Source: Dimorphilus gyrociliatus (lineage: Eukaryota; Annelida; Polychaeta; Dinophilidae). From it: a stretch of DNA of 64,000 nucleotides. How positions within the stretch are numbered: position 1 is the first letter of the stretch; the number at the start of each line of letters is the position of its first letter. The notes under the pieces were generated by a model. The model was given only the letters and a program-made list of their open reading frames with translations, had not been told where the DNA came from and did not search any database. A program made the position numbers and the translations under genes. The DNA lies in NCBI GenBank assembly GCA_904063045.1, contig CAJFCJ010000009.1:1240968-1304967 (forward strand). The letters are read 5' to 3'. Positions 1-12,041 of this stretch are shown piece after piece.

Positions 1-1903
1 AAGAGTGATTTAATATTTTAAAAATAAAAAATCTTTATCTATTCAAATACATTTATCAAAATTTTTTTGGTGTGACAAACAATATTATTTATAATTTTAG
101 ATATTGACCAATCTTGTTGTTCTTTATTTCTTTTTATTATACAACTATAAAGAGTATAGATGAATGGACAAGGAAATAAAATTGAATGATCTTTGAGATA
201 AGGATTGTTGGACAGTTTTTTTTTCTATTTAGCTCAATTGTTACATTATGTTACTCTTTAGTTGAGTGTTATTTATCTACGAAGCAGCATCTTCCTCTAC
301 AATCTAATGTAATGAGGGTATCTTTTATACTTGATCTTCTAATGGCTAGTTAAGTGTACAATCATATTAAAAGATATCTTTTTTTATACAAAATTTATTT
401 AAAAACTACAATGATAACAAAATGTCTGTGGAGCAATTGGAAGATGTAGAGGGGGAAAATCATTTCTTCTCATTCTCTTGTGTAAGAAAGAAATGTTGAA
501 GATTCTATTGAAGTTGTATTTCCGTTAGCAATAGGAAAGTTTATGACAATTTAATTGCTTCATTTATGCTATCAATTTCCGACATTTTTCTTTTCAATGT
601 TCCCAACGACTATCCGATATTGAAAAGAAACTTTGATAGTAAGCTATTGATTTATATATGTAAAACGACTCTATTACATTTTCATATATATTGACTTGGG
701 GTAAATAACTACCTCGACGTGGTTGTCAATAAAAAGTTTGAAAGGGCCAAAAACATAATTATCTCTTTTCCTTTTCTACAGAATTCCGAAGAAAGAACGA
801 TCACAATTTTACCTTTTTAACCCTAATCCTAACCGTTCAGTTGACAAGCTACTTCTCATTCTAGTTTTTCTAAGCAAATATTAAAACTTGTAGGCTTTCA
901 ATTAGATCTTATCTTCTCCACTAATTCTAGAATCAAAGAGTGAAATGAAATCTGAAGAATTAAGCTTTCTCCTTCTATTATTTCACAAAGTGTAGCCTAT
1001 AATCTAATTGTCATTTTTGTAGATATGGGAGAAAATTTTAACGAGTCAATCACTGGGAAGAGGGATTTGAGTGAAAAACGTTCTGAAGATTTCTCGTATT
1101 GTGTTAGTTTAATTAAGTTTTTCCACCTGTCTTTCACTCAAATAGATTTAAACACCAATGTTTCAAGATTTCAATGCAGAGTGGGCAACGAAACATTGGT
1201 CAAAGAGAGATTCATCTTCAATTGACGTTGAAGCATTTCTAAAATAAAAAGATATGTTGTTTCGTTAAAATCAGCAGATAGCACAAAGATGGTTAAAGAA
1301 AGAGGTTTAAAGCTAAAAGATATTTGATTCTTGAAGGAAAAGTCGTTCAGAAAAGGAACATTAGGAAAAGGTACAGCAGAAAAATTTAACAGTAATTCAA
1401 CAGATAACGACAGAGCTCTTGTATTAAAAGAATACAAGGAAATTACATGGGAAAAGCTTCTTGAATTATAATAGCATTAAAAAATCTGCAAGAGCAGCAA
1501 AAGATAATTCTCTGAAAATGTGAAATTTTTGTTCCCATCTTTAAGTTGAAAGTATACAAAATCAATAAAACGCTAATAAAATTAAGGATGAAAAAAGTTG
1601 TGGCGTTACTCTTTATTCTTATTTGCAATTGCTTTTTTCTTGAAAAAGAAATCTTAATGGCTTTCATCTTTGAACATATGGCTGAAGATGTTAGACAAAC
1701 ATCTGCAAAAGATATGAATACTAGACTATAAAAAAAACGAAAGAAGCAACACAAAACCCTTCCCTATTTGACTAAAAAGTATCTAAAAATATAAACTTTA
1801 AAACAAAATAATGATAGAAAAAAGAAAATAAAACATAGGCAACTGGCAACTTTTTCCAATAAAATACATAACAAGCGATATGGCAAACGATAGTAGAATA
1901 AAA
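1..1903. other. Gene-poor AT-rich flank
   Basis: I can support no gene here. Short open stretches on the plus strand around 1025-1260 and 1350-1470 look weakly protein-like (lysine- and serine-rich), but stops separate them and I recognise no family. They could be an old relic or chance. The 3' end of the nucleoside transporter transcript on the minus strand should also fall in the last few hundred bases. Confidence 0.5.
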
Positions 1904-3693
1904 TTATACATTTTTAACAATATAAAGCAAAGGGAAACTACACAGAACCCCTGAGAATATTCCCAAGATTAAAAAGAAGGCAGCCATCATTCCAGCTAAT
2001 CCCTTATGTTGGACTTCGACGTTTCTAAAATGAGAAATCAAAGTTAGATATTTGGATACAAGATGGCGTTCAAGTCAGTACCTTGGGGCATACATCATCG
2101 ACAAACTGGCAAAATAGCCACTTGTGTAGGACAATAAAATCGATCCAATTATGTAAACGTAATCATTGTTGAATAGTAATGGCATGTTGCTAGATCTTAT
2201 ACCATCGGGTCGAGCGTTGCAGAACATAAAAAATGGTATGAAAGCAATCCTCATGATGATAGGTATAAGAACGAATTTTGGTTTAGGCTGAAATGTATAA
2301 AAAATGGTCATCAATATGTAAATACTAGATACATTCATGAATTGGATAAGTGCTAGAGTCGGAAATTGGAATTAACGATCCGTTATCGTCCTCAATGGAA
2401 AATTTGTGTGATATTTTACCAGGAAAAAACATTAAAGAGATTTATATAATATTTATATATTATATTTTCCTAGTAACCGCCTTCTAGAGCGTCCTTTTAT
2501 CAATAATGTAATAAGAAAAATCAACTTACCCATCGAAAGAATTCTGTTGAAAGATTACCCAGTCCAGCGCAAAGGTTGAATATTAGAAAACATGCTATTG
2601 ACACATAGTACTTTTTACTTATCCAAAAGCTATCGCTAGATCTTTCAATTGAGCTTTGTAATGCGGGAAAACAAGAAAGTGAAACAAAATAGACAAGATA
2701 TACGCCTAGACAATGTCTCCAACATTGTTTCAAAACTTTGAAATAGGGAGGCCAACTAGATACCTTTTCCTCAACTTTTTCACTCTTTTCTGACTTTTCA
2801 ACCATTTCAGTGCCCTTACTCGACAAGTCATGGTAATAGTTAAAAAACGGTAGTAATTGGACAAGAAAGTAGGTGTCAAAGGCTATTAGGAGAACGAAAA
2901 TTGCTGCTAAAAAGTAAAAAATAGCAGCAGTTCGAGGATTTGGTGATAAATACTGAGTTAATAGATTTAAGAGCGCTGTAATAATCCCAGAAATGCTTGT
3001 ACCAATAAGAACCGAATTACTATATCTCATAGGTAAGAGAGCAGCTAAACCGTATACGCAATTTTGATATAGCCCACTAGCCAAATTCATGACAACTACT
3101 GTCACCATAGTAATCCAAAAGAATTCTGATTGCCATGTTGTGGAATCAACCATAGCCAAAATAATGGTAATGATGAATAGTAGTGTTATCATTATTAAAC
3201 TTAAAACGATCCTTAAGTGATTATTTCCTGATTTTGATGATTTTCTCTGAGACAAAACGTTCATTAAATTAATGAAAACGTTAGGCACCTGAGAAACAAC
3301 ACCAAGAAAATTTAGAAAAAATGTCCTGTAAGTATCGACAGCCGTATCAGTTCTAGGCGTCGTTATAAGGTTAGCAGAGGTTGTAGAATTTTCGGAGAAG
3401 TTGTAGGACTCGGCTACATCAGGACTTTTCAATTTAAACTTGGTAAAGTAATCATTAGCATTGATAAACATATTCCAAGGCATTAAAACAGCTACACCAT
3501 GTACTAGAAATATAAGGTATACAATATAATATTTATCTACTGGTTTCTTCATATCTGAGCTAGTTGATGAAAAAAATTGTTTCTCAGATTCTTCTTTTTT
3601 GTCGTTCATCAATAATTCGTTCTCAACCCCAGTACCAATGTTTTCGATTTTCAATGCCGAATGGCAGCCATCGCCAGAATTGTTTTTTTGCAT
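1904..3693 (-). CDS. Equilibrative nucleoside transporter (SLC29/ENT family)
   Basis: A plasma- or organelle-membrane carrier for nucleosides/nucleobases. Three exons read cleanly: 3693-2530, 2287-2082 and 2024-1904, joined by GT-AG introns in compatible phases, giving about 496 residues, the usual ENT size (450-500). The first hydrophobic segment carries the ENT-typical VLMPWNMFINANDYF, and many further hydrophobic segments fit the 11-helix fold. A charged loop with repeated EKSEK lies in the middle, where ENTs have their large cytoplasmic loop. Exon 2 gives the family-like RIAFIPFFMFCNARP and exon 3 the GLAGMMAAFFLILG helix. The start is the first ATG of the long exon; an upstream non-coding exon is possible. 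I cannot tell which SLC29 subtype it is. Neighbouring gaps are gene-poor on both sides. Confidence 0.88.
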
Positions 3694-3862
3694 TCTTTGT
3701 TCTCTTTTCTCCTTCCTATTCTTTTAAATACTGAAAAAAGTAGTTCTAAATTAAGAAAACTTGAACTAGAATACATTAAACAGTACCTATCTACTGACAG
3801 ATTAAATGCTGTTTTATCATCAAATTTACGAACAACAGCTTTATTCTTTATTATTTTTTTTT

Positions 3863-3896
3863 GTCTCTCTCTCGCTCTCTCTCACTCTGTCTCTCC
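3863..3896. repeat. TC-rich simple repeat
   Basis: Imperfect (TC)n tract with interspersed G and A, immediately upstream of the transporter start on its 5' side. Confidence 0.8.
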
Positions 3897-4918
3897 CTAG
3901 CAAAATTTTTCCGTGATACTAACTGCTGAATTATAACATTTATATAAATCATAGGCCGACTACGCTTACCTATATTATCTAAAACGTATTAAATGATAAA
4001 TCTTATATCCAAGAACAAAAAATTATTGATTACGTAATTGTTTAATATCAAATTCTATTAATTTAAACAATATTTTTTAATTTTTCCAAAGGCTATTGTA
4101 AAATCGGAGCTGTTACGAATTTACATACACTGGCAATCCGGGCTGATCGATGACAGGGAAACATAATCGATTAATTCAACACCATTCTATTCGTTAATTG
4201 ACGACAGATTGTAGTAAAATAACATATTAGCTTAAAATTTTCCTTTCGTAGACCTCCTAATAAGTCATATCATTCTGATATCGTATTTATCAATTTAAAA
4301 TACATTTTTATCTCATTCTATTTAAATATTATAATTTATCAATAGACTTAATTAAACTTTATTCGATATTATTTATAGATTTTTTCTATTTTTCCTTCCA
4401 ATTTTCTATCCTAAGAAAATATCAATAGAGAAAATTTTCATCAAACCAATGATTTATATTCTTATAAAAGTGTTATAAAAGGAAAAATTACGGCCGAAAT
4501 CATTCGTATTTGACGAATTAGAGAATGAATATTTTATCTATTATTAGATTATAGATACATATTTAAACCTCTTCCGTATATTACGTAATACTTTTATAAA
4601 ACTTAATATAACATTTACCTATATACTGCATACATATATATATATATATTCAAATATATATTCAATACTGTATATATTCCATTCGTAGACTAATAATCGC
4701 ATTTCCTGTTTATTTCTCCTTTTACAGTAATAATTAAGAAAATCGAATAAAAATATATAAATACAGAGAAAGTTGATTTTTTTTTATTCTGATTTCTATA
4801 CTTTTACAATAAAATGATTGATTTCATTGATATAAATACATATTCTTGTACTTGAATTTTCTTGTTGAAATAGCACAGACTATCCATTGTATTATTAATA
4901 TTAACAGAGATATATTTA

Positions 4919-4975
4919 GAAGCGTACTCTATATGCTTATAAGTAAATAAATTTTACCGCCAAAAAGTACGCTTC
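4919..4975. repeat. 10-bp perfect inverted repeat, 37-nt loop
   Basis: GAAGCGTACT at 4919-4928 is the exact reverse complement of AGTACGCTTC at 4966-4975. The arms are GC-richer than the flanks. It could be a hairpin or the remnant of a terminal inverted repeat; no element coding capacity is visible around it. Confidence 0.6.
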
Positions 4976-5511
4976 GTATAGAACGTTGAAAGAGCTTAAC
5001 AAAGACATTGGGAATTTTTTTTTCTCATTCTTAAAGTGTTTATATAAGGGACGTGTTTTAGATCGTAATTCTATCCTTTGGATTCTTGATTTTATCATAA
5101 ACAGATATAATAATCTTACTATGTTACATTTGACCCTATAAAAGAGACAAAGATTCTATTCTGTCATTTCAATTTTATTGATTAATTTATTAATATTCAA
5201 ATATTTCTTATAGTCTTCCCACATATTATATATTATTAATACTTAATCCAACAATACGATCATCGATTTACAAGAACTAAGAAAGCCACGTGCTTTTTCA
5301 GATTAGAAAAAATTACATATCTATTAAATACAGTAATTAAATAGATTTGATAATAATTTGATTAATATAGTTATTTTAATTATAGAATATTAGTTTAAGA
5401 CTTACATTGATATTTTTTAGGTAAATTTACAGAAATTCAACATCAGTCTCTCGCAACGGATAATCTATGGGGGAGGGCGAAAACAGGAACTGCTCAATTT
5501 CTGGCAAAACG

Positions 5512-5533
5512 GACTGCAGATGGCAATGCAGTC
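5512..5533. repeat. 7-bp perfect hairpin, 8-nt loop
   Basis: GACTGCA (5512-5518) and TGCAGTC (5527-5533) flank an 8-nt loop inside the one less AT-rich patch of this gap. Function unknown. Confidence 0.5.
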
Positions 5534-6033
5534 TGTTGTTCGACCGCAAGAATTTCACACGATAGATATTGTAGATATAATAAATAATCTAGGAAAGGTT
5601 TATATCGTGAAGAAAAATAGACCGCTCTAATATATCTTATTTGCTTGCATGTACCTCCTACGATATAATAGGTTTAGTTAAATTGGAAAATAAATAAAGT
5701 ATATTTATATTGTTTGTAAATGTATGTAGGGTGCAAGGAATACTGTATATACGCAGTCTCTTTCCTTTTTCTTTAGTTTGTAATCAGTGTTAATTGTTAG
5801 CAAAAGAAGTAGTACTATAATAAAGAGAAGACATAACATCCAAGATATGTATTTAATATAAATCACATAAATAACAATCTCTTAGTATTTCATTATACTC
5901 TTGTACTTACGCCGTAAAATTTTGTACATTTCCATCGGATTTCAATATCTGTGTATTACATAATAGAAGATTAAAACTAATTAACTCTTTTTTATAGAAG
6001 ATAGCTTACTCAAAAAAAAAACTTGAAGTCAAT

Positions 6034-9000
6034 TTATAAACGCAAAGCGGGTGGGGAAGAATCTTCGGGAACTTTCCATTGAAGCGTTCTACCCTGATCG
6101 TACAACTGTTGTAATATATCCTTAAACTTTTCAGGTCCGTCCTTCGATAATTCCAAATATTTTCTATACAATTTCAAAGCAGTTCTAGCATCTTCTATGG
6201 AATCGTGCACTGACGATTGAATATTTATACCTGTACAAGTAATATTTAATAATTTTTTATTAATTATTAAGTTTTATAATATATGTTTCTATATAGAAGA
6301 TATTATTTGAATACCTAAGAAGAACCAGGCTAAAAATTTCAAAGATAGCATTCTCTGTCTAGGAAGGTAGAAGAGTTCAACAGTATCGATAACTTGATCT
6401 TTTGGTACAATCAGATTGATAACACGAAAATCTTTCTTTAATCCATGACCGACAAATTTCACTCCTATATCTATCAAGTATCTCAATTTCAGATAAGTTG
6501 ATTTTAGAGTTGTTAGATGCTTTTTTGAAGAGGCAACGTTCAAATCTCCAGGTTCAATGCCAGAGAATTGTGTCAAATAATCAACAACTTGCTCTTGAGT
6601 TGATATATAGTCATCAATGAATGGTTCATCCATCATTGCTCCTTGACTAAAGTTTTAAAAAAAAAATCTAAAATTAACATACTAAATGCGTTAAAAATAA
6701 TCGACTAAATACACTTTGAAAATACGTACCCTCTTATACAAGTAACTCTAGCAACAGACATATGGGACGGTTTGATTGTAGATTTCGTCCCATCGCTTCT
6801 CAATTCTGCTTCTTCCTGATTTAAGGTCACAAATTCAGCGTCCAGGCCTACAATGTCACCTTCTTGTGGTATCTCGCTTTCGTCGAGTGGCGTAAAGTCA
6901 AGGATTTTTTGTTTGTCCAAATTAACCAGCGATGTATTTTCAAGCAAAACTTCATAGCTGATCGGATTTTTTGTTTCAATTTTATGTATCTCATCAACTT
7001 TCGAACGAATGTAATAAAGAACACAAGGAATTTTCCAATTATGTCCCAGAGATGTTGATACATTTTCATCGACAGGAGTTATAGCAAAATCGTTAAATAG
7101 ATGCCTAAATGGAATAAAGATAAGCGTTTGTTTTTTATATCATACTCGAGTATCAGTATTATAAAAATTACAAACCATTGACTAGCATTAATACCCTCTT
7201 TGACCAAATTATAAGAGTTCCCAACAAAAACATGATTCACAAAATGACCTCCTTTCAAGTGATCATTTATATGACAAACGCTCGAATGAAGGTCGTACGT
7301 AATCCATCCTTCCTCCTGTTTTATGTCGTCTTTGTTTCGTATTTCGTTAACAAATAATTCTCCATCATTTAAGCGAATCTGTAACCTCAAAGGAATCCAA
7401 CTTTCACCTTGCTCCATTTCACCAAATTTCGAAGCTCCCTTACTTCTTTCATCATGTCGAAATTTGCAATCTCTTCGAACACATGAATTTCCATATCTAC
7501 AAGCTGGACGATTGTATTTCAGCTCTTCATCAACCTTTGTTTCCATTTTTAGTAGCTGAAATTTAATAATAATAATAATATTTGCTTATAATCTAAAATT
7601 AAATCTGTCTGAAACCTTATGCTGTGTTTCCCAGAACTCATAATCTTTCTGACTTTCCGAATGGCAATTTAAAGCCAAAACGTCGCTTATATTCTTGACA
7701 AATAAACATCTCTGCCTCTGAAATTAACAAAAAAATTAGTTATTAACTTGTAAAATATTATTGATTATTTACTAACATGAGGTTGATATTTACTACAATT
7801 TGAACACCAAGTTGTTGTTGTCTGTTCAATTTGAACACTAGCCTTGAGTACATCAGCAAAACTGCTCTTGATATCTTTTGGTCCAGCAACAGAATTAGGA
7901 TAAGTAAGATCGAAAAAGAAAGATCTTCTATCCTTATCTGATTCTAAGCCACATTTACAAGTGAATCTATAAGGAATTAAATTTTTTATAGAGAACAATT
8001 AATTTAGAATTAAGATAACAAATCGTCTAAAACTAACAGATTATGCAATTCGCTACCAAATAGCTCGGTAATAATAGTTGAGTCCTCATCTCTCAATTCA
8101 ATGTTATTTTCGTCAACACTTGACTGCTTAAGAAGCTCTACTTGCTGAGCAATAGATCTTTTACGTGAACTTCCGGAAAGCTTTTGCTCTCTAAGTGCAG
8201 TTACTAATTCAGCGTGCAGATGAGTCAAACAAAAACGATGAAAACTCTGTATTAATCTAACAGCGTTGGGGGGTGGATCATCTCCAGATAAGACTATTTT
8301 CAGGGCTGCGGCTTCTGGCAAAGATCTAAATGCTCTAAGAAAATTCATAGGTTGGCAGGTATTTCCCTCCTTAAATCGAATTATATAGAAAATTAATATA
8401 AAAAAATTAATAAAGATAGCAAAAAATTAACCTGTATATCTTGCATATGGAAAAGAAAGCCCAATTCGCAAGATAGGCAGTGTTCCTTCGAACATAGATG
8501 ACTCTTAATTGCCTTACGAAAAGGATCAATAAAATATAAAGTTTGCAATAGAACATTGCAGTAAGAATTCGCTGTAAAAGCTTCAAGACCAGCAAATTTT
8601 GTTCGGTTATAAACCGAAAAGTCAAAGTCTTCAACACCCAATTTCGAATATTTAATTTCCACTTTTCTGTAACATTTTGGTATAAGAGATTCTTCTTCTT
8701 GTATACTTGTCGTTCTGTTTCTTCGATTATCATCCAATTTTGATGATGTTTTCAACTTGTATGGAACTTGATTACGCTTCATGTTTTTAGGCTTTGGGGC
8801 ATAACTAATACCTTGTCCACTTTTGATTGATCTTAACAGTTCGGGGTCCAGTGGGAGAGGTTTTCTATAGATCCGTTCAGTCCAATCATAAGGCCATTGG
8901 GAAAGTAATTCAACATTTGGCGCCGGCCATTCCATTGGGATGTACGCTAAAGATGTCAATTCACTGCTTACAGGTAAGTAGGGTTGTTGCGTTTTATCCA

Positions 9001-11071
9001 CAGGCTATAAATAGATTATGAATAGTTTTAGAAAATCAAAATTCATTGTTTTTAAACGTGTTACTTACCACAGCTAATTCAGTCTCAATGGAATTTGCAT
9101 TATACGGATATCGTTCACCGGAATTCGCCGAAGTGAATAAATGTAAATAACCTATAAAAGTTTTAAAAGGAAATAAAAAAAGGAATTCGAGTTAAAATAG
9201 TGATTAGTAAGCTAACCAGCTTGATCACCGAATATTAGATTTTGATAATTAGAGCTAATATCGAAAGCTGATATGCTGCTTGTTTGATTGTTTATTTGAT
9301 GAAAAGTTGGCAAAGTTTCAATGGACGCCTGTTCCATTACTTGAAATTGTCCGGCCTGTAAGTTATATTTGAAGACGTCATTGGAGAATTTAATGAAAAA
9401 TGGGTCGTATCAAAAACAGTAAAATGATACTTTAGAAAAGCGAATAATGAAAAAATTATAGCGTACTTACTTGTGACACAACGCATATTCTATCAGCAAA
9501 GGTTGGAACAAATCGAAGAAATATTGGATCGAGAGCGACAGGAATAGGAGCGAGAGATCTATTCATTCTCAAGTCGTATACCTTAAGAAATCTATCAACT
9601 GTGAGGGTGTTGGGCCTGCAGAATAATTATTAAAATTATATTAAATAGTCTCATAGAGAGAAAATAATTGTAAAAGATGAGAACTAAGACGGATAATCCG
9701 TCTAATCATAATTACGGAAAATAGATTGTACGAGAATTAAGGAGTCAAACCTTGTGGAAAATCCACATGTTACTAATTGGTTGCCGTGTACGTCAAAATC
9801 ACTCAGACAACCACTATGAGCATCGAAAGTAGTAACAACATTTAAAGTTGTTGGATCTCTAAAAACAACTTGGCCGTTGGGATTCCCGCAGCAAACATAC
9901 TGACTTGATCTTCTCATAAGTGCACATCCTCCTTCAATTTCCTTTAATAATCTTACGCATTGTCCAGTTTCGATGTCGTATTCTAAAAGGTGCGGATGGT
10001 GTCCACCGAACAAAACAGTTGAAACTCCCGTAGGTAATGCGCATAGCATATCATTCAATTCTGCACTTGCTAAATTTAATAAGCATCTTCCTGTTTTTTG
10101 ATAAACTCTAACCTGGATATTGTTGAAAAAAATCATAACAAAGATTAAATATACCTGTTATATACTTTAGACAAAATTATACAAGACCTTCACATTGAGC
10201 ACAAAATATAGCTTATATCAATTAAAAACAAAAAAATCTCCACTATTTGTTGAATGACTATTATATATACAGTATTATACTTACTACAAGTATATAAAAA
10301 CCGTTATGAAACAGTAATAATCTATTATTATTCAATTACTGCACTATCTTAAAAACACTAACACTATATATCAACAGTAGTGCGAAAAAATTCTAATAAA
10401 TAAAAAATAATACTTGCCAAGTCGCTAAGAAGTATAAGTACAGTTGATTCGTAGGTTTGAATAAATCTTACATCATGAAGAGTATCGTGAACTTGAAAAG
10501 ACGTATATTTATTCATCTCTGGGCCATAGTAGCTTGTGACATGACCGCATTGATTTCCCATCCATACGAGTTCTTCATGATCATCAAATCGAAGACTTGT
10601 TACTCCAAGATGATCACTTCCATCAACAATTATTGAATGTACTCGAACAAATTCTGCTGTTTCCAATCCATCATCTTTTACTGATTGAAAAAGTTAAAGA
10701 GTATAACAACTGCATTCATATTATATTAGTTAATCTGCCAACTTTGATGTAGAAAAGTGTTACTTATTAAAGCGATGGTGTATTCAATAGTAATACAAAA
10801 GAGAGTAATATTATGATTACACGGATATAAATAATTCAGAAACTTTTATGTTCTTAAATTTTCTAGAAATTATTACGTTTCAACACTAAATTAAAGAGAA
10901 ATATAAGATAAGTTCGCAAGTGAAATCTCCTTAACAATTATTTTGCAATACTTTTTTAGTAAAAAATTTATTAATCAAGACTTTTTTTATATTCCAATTA
11001 TTTACTTTTCAAATATTAGATTACTTACCTAAAGGATAACCATCCGGTATAATTTCGGCTCCAAAACTCAT
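6034..11071 (-). CDS. PAN2: PAN2: catalytic subunit of the PAN2-PAN3 poly(A)-shortening complex
   Basis: Cytoplasmic deadenylase that trims mRNA poly(A) tails together with PAN3. The start is ATG at 11071 ([14 protein letters not shown]). Domains in order: an N-terminal WD40-type region (exons at about 10680-9500, including the family string [11 protein letters not shown]); a linker with [16 protein letters not shown]; a pseudo-ubiquitin-hydrolase domain ([33 protein letters not shown]) that has no USP-type catalytic Cys, as in other PAN2 proteins; and a C-terminal RNase T/DEDD exonuclease. The acidic residues expected of the nuclease are present in [20 protein letters not shown] and [11 protein letters not shown]. 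The last exon ends [14 protein letters not shown]. Odd points: a CCCH zinc finger within the pseudo-hydrolase region (about 7500) and a GC-AG intron at 10417-10113. It is divergent with DARS2 across about 970 bp. Confidence 0.95.
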
Positions 11072-12041
11072 TACGAATATGTAAACTCCTCAAAAAAGAG
11101 ATTAACTTGGTACTTTCACACTGAAAGAAAATGTTCTGTGATGTAATTATGGAATGTAATTTTAACACTATTCCAATGTACATTACATCTTTAACAGTCA
11201 CAAGAGTTTGTACTTTACCTACCCTAGAATATATTAAAGTGATTACTGCAATAAAACCATAAGCCTATAGAGGGCGCTTTCAATGTTATTTGAAACAATT
11301 TGTACCAAAACTTCTTAGTTGTTAAAGTTAGCTAGACAGTTAGAATGAATTTACGATTCAGAGATGAATATTCTAAATGAGTTGCATTTTCTGTATGATG
11401 AAACGCAGAAGATTCGTTAATTGATCTCTAATATAGACTCCTCAAATTCGAATGCTCTAATGAAATATTCATATTCTTTAATTGTATACTACTCAAACGC
11501 TATTTTTCATGATTTCTTTTTATCAATTACTATCGATTTCATCATTGTTTTAGTTAAAAGAAGATGTAAATACTTACTCGTAATTAGGAACTCGTTGAAA
11601 AGAGAGAAGAATTGCTGAATAAAGATCGGTGTGAGTCCTAGCGACTTGCGTTAAATCACAGACTAAAAAACTTATATATACAATATAAAAATTATTTTTT
11701 TTTAATTTTTATTTTTTCGTTAAGAATTAAATTTTAAAACAGCGTCTCTGTTTCTTCCTTTTTTTGACCGGAAGCACTATTGTTTTGTCTCTAGACTGGT
11801 TACACAGAGGTGCTTTTAAAAGTTTGGAGATAATTTTTTTTCAAAACATGCAATAAATCAAATATGCTAAATCAAGAATATTTTTCATTATAGTATTCGT
11901 ATTGATCCTAAACAAACCCGCAATTCAGTTCCTTTTCTCTGAGTTAAAAGAGATTTTCAAACAGTTTCCGGTCCGGCAAAACGTGAGCTATAGCAGACGA
12001 TTAGCCAAACTTTATAGCTTATTATTGGCATCTAAACTGAA
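11072..12041. other. Shared 5' region between PAN2 and DARS2
   Basis: A 970-bp gap between two divergent genes. AT-rich with short ORFs only. It must hold the promoters and 5' UTRs of both genes, but I see no clear core motif. Confidence 0.5.

Larger units (their letters stand above)
3694..6033. other. 2.3 kb gene-free AT-rich interval
   Basis: No ORF of note. It holds a TC-rich tract (about 3863-3896) just upstream of the transporter, a TA run near 4637-4650, and two perfect inverted repeats listed separately. A less AT-rich patch at about 5440-5560 stands out from its surroundings. The right end is probably the 3' UTR of PAN2. Confidence 0.5.

Noticed and set aside
1025-1740. Possible plus-strand gene or pseudogene
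   Set aside because: Short open segments in different frames look slightly protein-like, but there are many stops, no recognisable motif and no convincing splice chain.
2340-2400. Extra exon in the nucleoside transporter
   Set aside because: An open segment after an ATTGAG acceptor cannot be spliced on in frame; joining 2530 directly to 2287 gives a better family match.
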